From Pomacea canaliculata (Eukaryota > Mollusca > Gastropoda > Architaenioglossa > Ampullariidae): a DNA stretch of 64,000 nt. Position 1 is the first letter of the stretch. Each line of letters opens with the position of its first letter. Below the pieces are notes generated by a model, which was given only the letters and a program-made list of their open reading frames with translations, was not told where the DNA came from and did not search any database. Location of the stretch: assembly GCF_003073045.1 (NCBI RefSeq), contig NC_037594.1:19288927-19352926 (forward strand), in the 5' to 3' direction. This document shows, one piece after another, positions 48,401 through 60,432 of this stretch. Position numbers and translations under genes: made by a program.

Positions 48401-51400
48401 TCTTATTATAAGTTATTTCTATATTTTAGAAAACAACTGAGAAGGAAATGAAAGATAATTTCATATGCTAAGTCAGAAATGCTATCAACAATTTTTTATG
48501 ACTATTAGAAAGTTGTGGGGAAGCCCTCTATTAGAAATAAACAGGTCAAAATTATTGGGGTTTTTTATTACATAAATTTCTGGAGAGAACATTTTCTCTC
48601 TTTGAAATACATTGTTGAATGAGTAGTTTTCTTTAATTTGAAGTTTCTCTTCGAAAGTAGCCTGTTTTTAGTTAAAACATTGCCTTTTTTTTTTTTGGCC
48701 GTTTGTATATATTCTTTGTTTTCTGTTCTCTAGGCTGGCCAACGAGAACCTAGTGAAAATCTTGAGAGGGCAATTGATAATATGTGCAAGAAGACAAGAG
48801 ACTTGAGGCGACAGGTATGATTTAGTTAGATGCATCAAAAATATGAGGACATAGCCAAGAGTCATCTGCTTTCCTCATAAGCAGGCATATGCATACCTGA
48901 ATACCTAAGTGTACAACTGCTTGTATATGTGCACATAACTCTGTTTTCAAAATATTTGCTATTAATGCTTTTCAGTTGACTGTGGCAGAAATGGTCTTGT
49001 TCTTTGGTTCCTCTTTGTGTTTTCTGTATTTGATTTTATTCTTCGTTAGTACTGTTATTTATTCTTTTATAGTTCATATGTTATTTGTTTTCCTGTTCCT
49101 CGTATGCTGTCCATGTTTCATTCCTGTTCTTAAGCACTAAGGGCATACTCCTTATGAGTGTGAGTATGCGCTTTATAAATTTTGCATTTATTATTATTAA
49201 ATGTAAAAAATATCTTTACTTTATAATGAAAGATTCATTTAGGTTTAATGTTGCGGTAATTATTTTTATAGGAAGTTTACGATGTGGAAAAGTGAGGAGT
49301 CAGTGATGCCAAGAATGTAGCATCTAGTTCTTTCTCAGGTGCAACCATTATAGAAATGAATTTCGATTCTGGCAGTTGCGGAAGGCAGTGGTAGATCATG
49401 TATCTGACACATTTCTTGAAACGAATGTCCCACTTCTTGTGCTGATCGAAGCTGCAAAAGCAGGAGATGAGAGGGGAGTGGAAGAATATGCTCAAGTGTT
49501 TACAGAACATGCCAACAAATTGGTGGAGGTGAGTATGTGTATGTGGATCTCTGTGTTATTTAAATCTACATCTTTTTTTCTTTTCTTTTTTTCAACAGTA
49601 TGTTGAACTGTAATGGTCTTGCCCAAAAAGTTCATGCCATATGTTCAACTGCTTTCTTCAAGTATTTTTAAAATAATAATTAGGAAACTTGTTGAGCACT
49701 GTACCTCAGCAAAAGCTAGGCTCACCGTGCCTTACAGAAAAGACTAGGTAAAAATTAAGTAGCAACAAGAAAACTGCAATACACACACAGAAGAGATGAC
49801 AAGAGCACAAACTATTGCATCAACTTTTCTAATAAAAATATGCAAACTTCTTATCACATTAAAAAATGGAGCACAATCTTGCATATCAAAATGTAAGCAG
49901 GTAATGGAAAAGAACATATTAATTTCTAAAAACATCGTAATTTGAACTCATTCAGCAAAGACAAAAAGCAACATGATTGAACATTTAGAATGGTAGTGGT
50001 GGGATGAAGTACAGTGTTTTCCAATATATACACCTATTAACCTACAATAAAGACAGCCATTATCACATACCATTTTAAACAGCATTTAAAAAATATTTAA
50101 GGGATAGGATTTGCAAGAAATATAGGTTTTGTTAGTAAATGCAACTGAAAGATAGTAATTGTATGGAATGGAGAGAGCTCATGTCATGAATGTAGGTTAC
50201 AAGGCAAAAATTACAGAAAAATTATTTACACAATATATACAAACATAAGTGCCAAAAAATGATATATTTTATTAGAATTCAAATTAGATTTCAAATTTCA
50301 TTAGACTTCAAATATTACTTACCATTATTTACCATTACCATTTTCAACTGAAGTACAAATCCATGTAAACTGAGCAAACATAATTTACAATAAAACAATC
50401 CCTGAAGAAGCCAACTGTTTCTTCCCTTATATATTCATTTATGCATAGTGTTATATGTTTTTGACACTACCCAGTTCACATTACAGTGTCTGAAACACAT
50501 TGTAACTGTGAAGACGTTTGCTGCTGTGGAAACCAATCATATGGAAGGATTGAAAATCTTGTATACTGGTCTTGTGTGTTATAGGTTGCAAATTTGGCCT
50601 GCTCCATGTCCAGCAATGAGGATGGTGTCAAACTTGTCCGCATGGCTGCAGCAGAAATTGATGCCTTATGTCCACAAGTAGGCATTGTGCTTTTTTTAGT
50701 TTTGGCTTATGTTTCTTAATTTTCACAAAATAGAAAGGTGCCAAGGTTAAAGGAAAAAACCTCCACCTGAGCAGCTTGTTAATATTTTAATAGTGTTATT
50801 TGACAAATAATTTTCTGATATTTGTTGCATAGTTTTCAGCTAATTTTGGATTGCTTTATTTGTATTTTTGGCAGATTTCATGAGTAGTCTCAAGGCATCA
50901 TTTCTGAGGTCATTGTTGATATTTTAAATGCTTTGCTGACTGGCTTGTCCTGTTAAGTCAGGACTCACTTCAAAGCACTTTAGTTTTCCGTTGTGATTTA
51001 CAGTCCTGCTTTTGGGGATTACCTATTTTGCAAACTATTAAATTTAATGAAATATTCGGATTTTGCAACAAATTTATAAACAAGCATCATGTTTCGGCAT
51101 TGGTAGCATTGAAGGTAGACTTTGCCAAAGCATGTGGAATACTTCTTTCTTTGTTCAGGTGGTTAATGCAGCCAGAGTGTTAGCTGCACGTCCCCGATCA
51201 AAGGCAGCGCAAGAAAATATGGATGTTTTTAAAGATGCTTGGGAAAAACAAGTCCGCCTCCTGACTGAGTCTGTTGATGATATCACAACCATCCATGACT
51301 TCCTAGCTGTTTCAGGTGGGCCAGAGTCTGGCTTTACAATTTCATTAAACAAAGGATGTGTTGCAATTTTTTTCGTAGGATTGAAATAGCCTCTTAACAG

Positions 51401-54400
51401 ATAGGAAAAAATTTGAGAAAAGTTGATATAGTGAACCACTTACTTTCAGTAGTGGAGAACACAATCACATCTAAAGCTAACAGCCACGAACAGAGGTTTT
51501 TTTTTTATGGGAACAGTCAGAATTTCTTAACTTTAGCAATGAAATAAGAACTGTGTGGCTTAACACTGGATGTTGAATATGTAAAAGCTTTGTGGATGTC
51601 ACTTGATATGCAGATGAAGTTGATCTGAATCAAAAATAATTTCTTTGGTAAGACAAGTAAACCATATTGTCTTTTTTGTTTTACAGAGAACCACATTCTT
51701 GAGGATGTAAACAAATGTGTCATTGCACTTCAGGAGTGTGATGCAGACACACTTGATCGCACAGCAGGTGCTATCCGTGGCCGCTCAGCTCGTGTCTGTA
51801 ATGTTGTTACAGTTGAGATGGACAACTTTGAGCCAGGTCGCTACACAGAGCGAGTAATGGAGGCTGTTGTGATGCTTAGAGATCAAAGTGAGTTTCCTTC
51901 AGTACTTCTGTTATTTCTCCAAAATAGTTTAAAAGTAAGTGATGTTGAAATCAAATCAGTTAATTGAAAAAGTTCTTAAAATAGCAGCAGCCAGTTCATA
52001 AATTATTTTGGTTAAAAAATAGTGCCTTCTCAGATTGTTTTGAAGATGCTTTTGAAAAGAAAAAAATCTGACTTCTGTTTCCTGATTTGCAGTTATGCCA
52101 AACTTTGCCGAGAAAGTTGAAGTTGCTGTTGATGCCCTCAATTCTAATCCACCACTAGATATAGATGAGAATGAGTTTATTGAAGCCAGTCGACTGGTCT
52201 ATGATGGTGTTAGAGACATCCGACAAGCAGTTCTTTTGAATGGAGTAAGTAATGCTGTAGACCTGTTTTTTGTGAATAATATTCAGTCAAGTCCACATAT
52301 AAGTTTTATGCTACATGGAAGATTGCCTGTTTGAGGTGTTCTCAGATTTTATACGTACACTTGACCAAAACAAGAACAGAAAACACACTTTTTTAATGTG
52401 GAAATTGTCTCTTCTTTCTAGATTGAAGTTGACGAGTCTGACAGTGAGGTTGAATTGGAAGATGAATATGAAACATACAGTAAGTACTTCTCTGGGTCTA
52501 TTTAAATGTGGATAGAATTTTCAGATTTATCAAATTAAGTATCTTTATTCTTTAAAATTCAGGCATGCAGAGTTATATTCTTTTTTTGGAATGAAGAAGC
52601 TACCATAGCTACATGCCAGATAAAGATATGTTTATTGCATCTGCTTCTGCCACAGTTAATTCTCCTGACTCTCCATTGTCATAGTAAATGGTTTAGGAAG
52701 TATAATCATACAGTCTTCATCTTTTTGGAGTTAAATATCCTATTTTCTGATGGTCTCCTGATGTATTTATATTTATTTAATGTGGTATAAATACCTCTGT
52801 GTGCTTTCTTGCAGATTTGTTTCTGCATAGAAGGCATTTAACAAATCTTACTTTATTGGTCTCTTCCCCTCATCAGTTATTTAATCAAGAAGAAGGGGAT
52901 GGGGTTTTTGTTGTTATTTTAATATGCCACCAAGATGTGCCTTGTGTTGAAATAGCTAAAATTTATTTTTGTTTGTTACAGCAAGTATGGCAGACCCAGA
53001 TGACTTCGGTAAGAGTGACCGTGCCATGATGAGGCAGCTGCCTGAAGAAGAGCGGGAGAAAATTCAGGCCCAGGTGGAAATGTTCCGGGCAGAAAAGGCA
53101 AAGCTGGATGTTGAAGTGGCCAAGTGGGATGATACTGGCAATGACATTATTGTCATGGCAAAGGAGATGTGTGTCATCATGATGGAAATGACTGATTTCA
53201 CCAGGTATGAACAGCCTTAAAAACTTGATTAGTTTGCCTTTGTCATCTGTTAGTAATACCTGCTGTGTGCAGACCCTCTGACCAGTAGACATCTCCCATG
53301 TTTAGCCCCATTTTGATCTGTACAAATCAGTTTTCAACACAGACCAGTTGATGGAACCTGCTAAAAGGCCGATACAGAAATTTTAGCAGCAAAGTTCATC
53401 CCTTTACCTATCATGAATGGACAGTTTTTGCTAAAGTTTCACCTCAGTGTCACTAATTTTTAAATAGTCATAGTAAATAGTGTATGCTGGTGGTGCACAT
53501 TTTTCGCAGTTCTCATATGCATAAGAATTTGTCTTATGTCTATTTGCAGCAACTTCCTGTATCAAAATGAAGTAGAGAGTATATTTTACTAAAGAAGGCA
53601 GTCGTGAGAGTCTTCTGCTGCAAATTGGGAAACATTTGTCAACAAAGTTATGAAGCAGTTAGATCATTGAAGTATTGTTCTGTGGCTACAGATTTTCTAT
53701 ATAAAGCCAGTCACCATTTAAGGAAAGAGATGAAAAATTAGGTCACCACAGACTTTTTAAAAAACTTGAAGAAGAAAGGAAAATATATAATGCTTGTTCT
53801 GTGCAACAGGATCCATAGACCTGCCAGTTTTTGGACCACTTATTCCTTATTTTGAGAGAGGCTATACTGGCTTTGAAAATGTGGGAACTTTCAACAAGAA
53901 GACACCTGTTATGTAGGGACAGTTTTTAGCTGAACAAGGGTGTCTTTAACATTTTGCTGAACAAAATGTAATGTTGATATTTCAGGGGGCGTGGACCGTT
54001 GAAAAGTACTATGGATGTAATTAGCGCTGCCAAGAAAATTTCAGAAGTGGGCTCCAATCTTGACAAGTTGGCAAGTTCAATAGCCGACCAAGTAAGTCTG
54101 ACAAGTCTTTGCAAGTCAGATAAATAGCACCTACTCTGATAGTCTCTTAAGCACTGCATTTTTTTGTGGTCCACTGAGCTATGCTTTTTCGTGCAAATAG
54201 ATCACAGATTTCTGAGGCTTTTAGCTTCTATATGTTGAATTTTCAGACCAGTAATCCACTGAAAGGCATACAGTATAGCTTAAATGTGGGTATGTTTCTT
54301 ACCAATAGTTGTAAAATGGTATGCACCCTGATGCAAGAGATACCTATGTGATTTTTATTATTTCTTAAGTGCCCAGATTCCGTGTCTAAGAAGGACCTTG

Positions 54401-56216
54401 AAGCATATCTGCAAAGGATTGCACTCTACTGTCACCAGCTTAACATTACTAGTAAAGTGAAGGCAGACGTACAGAGTGTCAGCGGAGAGCTCATCGTTTC
54501 AGGAGTGAGATCTATTACGTGTCTTTTATTACAGAGAAACGTGGCATCATATTTGATGGGTTATCCTCTGGTAGTTCACATTTTATTTGAACAAAATGTC
54601 TCCTCAAAAAATCTGATAATGTATTTCTTTAAGCTTATTAGGTCAGTATTTTGAGTTTAGACAACCCCTCTTCCCCAGTAATTTTCTGGGTATTTGTTTC
54701 TTCCCCATCCATCACCTTTTGTCCCAGTTGTGCTCACCACTTGTTAAAAACCTTTTCTTGTCAGATCAGCCAACTGCTGTGGATGTCGCCTGATCTGTGA
54801 ATATCGTGTGATTTGAAAAAATTTTTTTCTCCCACTCTCTCAACAGCTGGACAGTGCTACCTCACTTATTCATGCTGCTAAAAACCTAATGAATGCTGTG
54901 GTGCTGACAGTTAAAGCATGTTATGTAGCTTCGACCAAGGTTTGTTTTGTGGTTTCACTCTTTCATTTATTTATGGCAGAGTGGGGAGTCTTTATCGTTA
55001 AAGTCTTTTTGATTTTTTTTTTTATAATCTATATACATAATAAGCGAAGAGATAGAAAATATGTGTTCAGGTCTGAGAATGTGATGATCATGCTTATCCC
55101 ATTTTTTTAAGATGGAAGATGTGGATTTTGTGTTTCTTGCATAACTTTGTTATTAAAGTTCTCTCTAAGTGGGTAAAAGTTCAACATTTCTCTTCAGTCG
55201 TATGAGTAGAATATTCTCAGATAATTAAAGATATTTATCAGATCCAATATTCTGACCTCACGATAATGAAGAACAAAACTTTTTTTTTTCACAGTACAAG
55301 AAAAGAAATGGACAGGTGAGTTACTTTCAATATTTTATGTCCTGAATAATAATTACTACTCCCATTTCTTCTATTGACACCTCAATAAAATGTACTGAGT
55401 CTAGGACTGCGGTTTTCAACCTGTGGGCCACGTTCCCCTTGGGGGCCATATGCTGACAAGGGGGTCACGAAGGCGGTCCTTTCTTTCTTTTTTTTTTTTA
55501 AGTGTCTCATATCTCATATTGGTATTAGTGAAATTAGCTTGCATTGTAAAATTAAATTATACTAAGATCAAGTATTTTTACTTTTATTTCTAATTTTGCT
55601 ATTTGACGGGGTTCTGTTGACATATGTCCAGATACACTTTTGAATTCCTCATTGTGCCCAATTTCAGATACAGGTATAGTGCAGTTGGGATATTTGAACA
55701 TGAAAAGGGAATTCTAAAGCCGGGTTAAGAATCTGTGAAGTCTTTTTTAATTGAATAAGTGACAGGTTATCCATATTTCAGTATTGATCAAGTGAAAACG
55801 ACATTATTACCAATGTTTAAAAAATTAAATTATTAAATTAAGAGATATCTTTTCACCTTCCAAGTCCCCCAGACCCCCTAGCTGGCGTCACAAGCTACCC
55901 TAACCCTAACCTGGCGTCACAAGTAAAGGTTGAGAAATGCGGATCTCTGGCATTGTAAAATCGAATGAACATCAGGAAGTCTACAGCTACACATGAAAAA
56001 AAATAGAACAAACATTTGATGCAATGACATTATTATTATTTGCAGAAACCTGTGGTGTTGTGGAAGATGAAAGCTCCAGCCAAGAAGCCACTTGTTAGAC
56101 GAGAAGATCCAAGTGAACTCAGTGCTAAAGTTCGAAAGGGAGCTACTCGATCACACATTGAACCAATCAAAGCATTGAGCGAGTTTCAAGAGATCACTGC
56201 AGACAGCTTTTGCTAA
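42459..56216 (+). CDS. CTNNA: Alpha-catenin, complete, 20 coding exons
   Basis: Links cadherin/beta-catenin to F-actin at adherens junctions. Exons: 42459-42557, 43040-43229, 44931-45097, 45691-45810, 46030-46119, 46574-46747, 46889-47092, 48734-48814, 49376-49528, 50585-50677, 51159-51315, 51687-51887, 52093-52244, 52422-52479, 52982-53204, 53986-54091, 54370-54504, 54847-54939, 55295-55315, 56046-56216. They join in phase to 895 residues (human CTNNA1 is 906). The N-terminal beta-catenin-binding/dimer domain has IKWDPKNLEIRT and SSVKRGAMVRAARALLSAV. The vinculin-binding region (about 296-345) has RPSLEERLESIISGAALMAD and CNAVRQALQDLL. An acidic linker (about 628-650) resembles the casein-kinase-phosphorylated segment of vertebrates. 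The C-terminal actin-binding domain has KWDDTGNDIIVMAKEMC, LQRIALYCHQLNI, WKMKAPAKKPLV and IKALSEFQ. All introns are GT-AG as read. This start best matches the family N-terminus. Confidence 0.96.
43435..44085 (-). mobile_element. GC-rich element with inverted termini, PIF/Harbinger-like (alpha-catenin intron 2)
   Basis: The left end AGCACTGCGTACCGCAACGC and the reverse complement of the right end AGCCCTGTGTACCGTAACGC match over about 28 bp. Repeated GAGTGAGCG/GCGCCCGCG motifs lie just inside. The interior encodes on the minus strand a short peptide, MAADSEVENIILLMDIFDSD, then a basic KRKKSMRIKKKE run and a stop. The GC-rich termini and acidic-then-basic N-terminus recall Harbinger transposons, but I could not define the 3-bp target duplication. 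It differs sharply in base composition from the intron around it. Confidence 0.6.
45215..45490 (+). mobile_element. L2/CR1-like LINE 3' end (alpha-catenin intron 3)
   Basis: Reads STFKVFRYVFKTHFF, a decayed version of the reverse-transcriptase terminus seen in the other L2/CR1-like fragments. This is followed by a 3' UTR ending TGCACTTTCATTATCATCAT and an AT-rich tail. It appears to be a different family from A. Confidence 0.6.
48996..49200 (+). mobile_element. L2/CR1-like LINE 3' end, family A copy 3 (alpha-catenin intron 8)
   Basis: Only the last ~205 bp of the family, from CTTGTTCTTTGGTTCCTC to GCGCTTTATAAATTTTGCA and a TTATTATTA tail. It has diverged by a few substitutions from copies 1 and 2. 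Confidence 0.8.
55295..55315 (+). CDS. CTNNA: 21-nt microexon of alpha-catenin (exon 19)
   Basis: TACAAGAAAAGAAATGGACAG lies between a T-rich tract ending TTTCACAG and a donor GTGAGT. It encodes YKKRNGQ and keeps the frame between exon 18 (STK) and exon 20 (KPVVLWKMKAP). The human protein has a comparable YQKSQ stretch here, so inclusion is expected. Because it is 3n it could also be skipped. Confidence 0.8.
55406..55942. mobile_element. hAT-like MITE (alpha-catenin intron 19)
   Basis: Left terminus GCGGTTTTCAACCTGTGGG; the right terminus on the complement reads CCGCATTTCTCAACCTTTAC. The interior includes a G/C-rich block near the left end and CCCTAACCCTAAC near the right end. The flanks TCTAGGAC and TCTCTGGC agree at 5 of 8 positions, so a target duplication is only weakly supported. 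The segment 55517-55546 matches the remnant at 38843 in inverse orientation. Confidence 0.65.
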
Positions 56217-57870
56217 TGATATATACAGACCTTCCGTCATGTTATGTGATGTTGTGAATGAACATTGTGGTGGTAACATTTAGGCTGTGTTTTTTTAATA
56301 AGAAAACCTCCAGCTATTTCTGCTCTGTCAGATGTTAATGCTGGCAGAGTAGTCTCAACGTTACACTTTAAACATTAGCAGACTCCACGGGCCACAATCT
56401 ACCAGAAGATTAAATAATAAAGCAGATGTAAGTATCCAGAACAGGATTTTACCCACAGATTCTGCTGTCACAAATGCCAGTCTTTACCTACCTATTATCA
56501 GGGTAGGTTTAGAGCCATATAGTTGGACATGTCCACCATTTTATTCTTTATATTTCTTTTGTCATAGATTCGTTGTTCAAGTCAAGATACTTCCCATTTG
56601 ACTGTAAATATTACTTATATTCAGATGCTTGCCATCAAAATAACCTGTACAGAGAGACAAATCATCTTTTGATGGCAGTATTTACCTTGCTGGGTGTTCG
56701 GGGAAAGTGGGATGTGTGTAATCTGTTCACTTACCTACAACCACAACAATTTCTGTTCATATCTGTTTGCCCATTCAGCTCATTTACAACTTGTGCTGCA
56801 TTTGCCTTTTTTTTTTTTTTTTTTTATTATAATTCTTGTAAGTAGAACATACAGATCATTCAAAGACTTTTACATCCCTCTGAACTGTATGACAGACACA
56901 ACCCTGACTAGGTCTTTGTTCACAAGGTTGTCTAAAATGATTGTGTCCCGTGATACCCACTTGGTTTTCATTACCATATTTGATGTTTACATAACAGTTT
57001 TATTTTAAACAAGATTGCTTCTATTTGTGGTTGTGTATTAAATTATTTGACCTTTTTTCCTTTCTTTCATAGAATCTCTGCAGGTTTTGATGATCTTTGT
57101 TCTGTAATGATGATTATTGTTTTTTTATTTGCTGCTGGTTACAGTGGTCTTCTTCCTTGAAAATATTAGGTTGTACATATTCTTTTTGAAGTTGTATTTC
57201 TTATTATTGAAATCACTTTATTATTTTCTCAGTATAGACATATCAACAAAATGGTTGTATAAACTGTGAAGTGCTTTTGCACCATTTGATGTGGTAGGAC
57301 ATGACTGCTGCAGAAATCACATTCTGCCCTTAAGAAAGTCATTGAAGCTTGTCGTAAGCTAGATGCCTATTTTGTTCTTCTCACCAACTATCACGCTATT
57401 ATGTGTTAAGACAAATTAGATAAAACAGAAACTCTTAACGCATAACAGCTTTATAGGATGTGTGTTCCAAATTAAAACATTAAATTGGGGGGGGGGGTCT
57501 TCATTTATTATTAGGGTAACATTTGTTTGGGGTTTTTTCTCCATAAAGATATGAAGGACTAATGCAGCCCTGAGCTGAGTTGTGAAGGTTCCCCTGCTCA
57601 CCATGTCAGTAGCAGACTTCATTGATACTTTGTCTTCTGTGTCTTGATAACTCATAGAATTTTTACAACAAGCCTTAATCTTTTCTTTGTGCTCTGCTAT
57701 TTTTTCCTGGAAGAGGGCAATTTTTTTTTCCTACAGAGTCTTTGTTGTGAAGTAGAGCAGTGCTTGCTTTTGCATTTAGCTGTTTTTATTGACAGTGACT
57801 GAGACTTAACCAGAAAGTTGTAAATTTACTGCAAATGTACATAATAAATCTGTTAAAAAACCTTAGGAGA
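56217..57870 (+). other. CTNNA: Alpha-catenin 3' UTR with polyadenylation signals
   Basis: After the TAA at 56214-56216 the sequence is AT-rich and non-coding. Candidate AATAAA signals occur near 56415 and at about 57843. The latter would give a 1.6-kb 3' UTR. Long T runs (56809-56824) and a G run (57487-57497) are simple repeats. No other gene is visible here. Confidence 0.6.
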
Positions 57871-58216
57871 TGGCATGCTGGTAGTTCTTTTGCCTTAGTG
57901 ATGGTATTTCATCAATTATTTAGCACATAATCTCATCGGTGTTTTAAAGGGCCAGTTTGTTAGTCATTTAGCTGCCTTTACCAGGCTATGTGAACGTAAA
58001 GAGATGGGTGGAAAAGATCACTATTGTGTTATAAACTATCACATGGTACAAAAAAATGTTAAAAAAGGGTGGAGAAAAGTTAGTATTAACTGCTTTCTTC
58101 AAAGTAAATGCCTAAAAACTTGAAAGAATTGTGGTTGCAAGCAATAGAGAATTTCATGCTGATAGCAAATAGTATCTGGTTGACATTTCATATCAGGATT
58201 TTCAGAGATATGATAA

Positions 58217-59390
58217 AGCAATGAGCATCAGATATCTTTGCCAGCTACAATGACCATCTACCAGTTCCTTAAATCGTCTGTTATGCAGGTGATTTTTGGT
58301 CAAGCAGTACACTTTGCCTTTGATACCGTTGCATTGGAGCATCATCAGCAGTCCATTTTTCCACACTTTATTGAAGGCCTTTTGTGTATCACTGAAAACT
58401 GACAAGGTAAACCTTTGATTCTGAAAAGTGTTTATAGCTCTACTCGGGAGTTCTATCTCAATGTTCTTGGTCCTATTCACCATCAAGGCTCCGCATCTGT
58501 TTGGGTGCCTTTCGTACCACTTTTGCATGCAGAAGTTGGTGAGCCTCCAGTTTCTCTTCGTCATCTGAAACTTATGCTATCCTATGTCTGTTGCTTGAAA
58601 GCTCATCCTGGCAATGCTGCTTATCGTACTGTGCTTACCCCAACGTGCTGCCCTGTATACCATTCGTACCATGGAGCAGAAACCATTAGCACTCACAAGC
58701 TGCGGGAGTAGATATTCAACAGGTAGAGCCTCTCCCTCTCCTGCCAGCTCCTCCTTGGACTCTTCCTGTTCCAGAGAATTATCTTGATCTTGTATAGCTT
58801 TTAAAAAAGATGAAACCAGTGAACTCATCTTTCTTCAACGCCTTTAGGAACTTTTCTCTGACTATCCCGGATTCTGTGCTTTCTTTACAGTCAGCTCCAG
58901 TACTTCCAAACGGCACCAGGCTTCTTCAGTCCGCCTTGCGGATGGCTGCTCTATTTTTTCTGCGGAACTTCACGCCATCTTTCTAGCCTTGCAGCACGTT
59001 CACTGCTCTTCGGAGCAAAACATTTTGATCATTTTAGACTCGCTTTCTGCTCTCCAATCTCTTCTTTTAAGTCGTTCTGACCACCTTCTTGTGGTTCAGC
59101 TTTGCCAAATTCATGCGGCTCTCCGTCGTCACAACAACGACACTGTTTTTTAATTTTGGCCCCTTGCCATGCTAGCATTCCTGGCAATGTCCGAGCGGAC
59201 CAGGCTGCCAAGGCCACTTTCCAGTCTCCTGGTCAATGGCAGTCATTGTCACCTGACTTTAAGTCTGTCTTCCTTGTATTGGCTTTTGTTGTTAAGGATA
59301 TGATCATATCACGTGGTGTTTTTGTGTCTCAACTTTTTCTCGCCGTGATATAGCCTTAGTTGAATACACGGCGTAAAACACAAACAAACA
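58217..59390 (+). mobile_element. Rearranged LINE with RNase H domain; its RT part is inverted
   Basis: Plus-strand frames from about 58433 read YLNVLGPIHHQG, then AEVGEPPVSLRHLKLMLSYV. Farther on is an RNase H-like domain: SSTSKRHQASS, CSIFSAELHAIFLALQHV, ILDSLSALQSL and IPGNVRADQAAK, with stops and shifts. The element ends at a tail with GCCGTGATATAGCCTTAG, CGGCGTAAAACAC and AAACAAACAA. In contrast 58217-58408 encodes on the minus strand a reverse-transcriptase core piece: SDTQKAFNKVWKNGLLMMLQ, NGIKGKVY and LHNRR. In intact elements RT and RNase H lie on the same strand in this order. The mix of domains suggests a Nimb/I-type or jockey-related LINE. Confidence 0.8.
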
Positions 59391-60370
59391 AGCTTTACTT
59401 GTTGACCCTGCAGAAAAGAAAATCAATCTAATTTACCCTATTAAAGCAGCCTTCACAACAAGGTCAGAGCTACACACCTGCTACTAACAAGAATCGTAAC
59501 CAGCAACTGCTGTTTAACGTCATAATAACACTCCACTCCAGAAAATCACGAATCACCAAACTTTACGACATGCTGCTGTGAGAGTACCTTGTTTTGGTCG
59601 GGGGTTAAGGGGACCATCTGGATACTCCCCTCACTGTTGTGCCCATTATAGCGCCAGTATTATATGAGACGCAAACAGCCCAATCAGTCTTGATAACCAT
59701 GGACAGAATTACCTTGATTTCGCACTACACATGTACGGGGCACCTCTGTTCAATTTCAGGCTTAGATGTAGGCTCGCAGCTGATGTCCTGGTGAGATGTT
59801 TTCCGTCTCACAGGATAGCTTCCTGTTATGAGGTAGCTGGTTGAAATGACACTGAGATCAAAGCAGTCAAAACTGTAAGCAGTCCATGAATATTATCAAG
59901 TTGTCTACCGCACCTAAATGTATTTGTATACTTTTATACTACTGGCAGGGCAGTACATCATTTTTTTTACTCCATGCCTTGCGTGATGACCATCACGAGA
60001 TCACAGTAGACGACAGGAATTCTTCACCTCCTTTTTAATTTTATAAGACCGCCACTGAGGATTAGGAAGCAAATATTTTCGTCTCAGTTAAATATTTGCT
60101 TTTGGTCTTAAGGCGCTGTGATAAAGCTGCCTCGAAAAGAAAAGGCTTCATTGCGTATGGGCTGGTTAACCTCACGCCTTCTTTCCACTGTGAATGGCAT
60201 GTGGATTGATGAGTTGGCGTTGCATGGAACCTAGAGTCATTTCAAGACTTACTATTAACATCTGAGGGTTTGGGGGAGGGCAGGATGGAGACAGTGGAAA
60301 TATTCACCTTTTTTCAAGTCCCTGTTTCCTCACGTACCTTTGGGTTGTTCACAGACCATAACACAGAATA

Positions 60371-60432
60371 CAGTCATGCGCCGCATGACGATGTTTAGGT
60401 CAACGACGGTGTTCCCATAATATCAAAACCAA
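60371..60432. mobile_element. Tc/mariner-like terminal fragment
   Basis: Preceded by TA, the sequence CAGTCATGCGCCGCATGACG, then GTCAACGACGGTG and TCCCATAATAT, resembles one end of a Tc/mariner-type DNA transposon known from vertebrate genomes. No matching opposite end was found nearby. Recognition is from memory of the terminus and is moderate. Confidence 0.45.

Noticed and set aside
55895..55915. CCCTAACCCTAAC resembling telomere repeat
   Set aside because: Only two units and located inside a hAT-like MITE, so not an interstitial telomere array.
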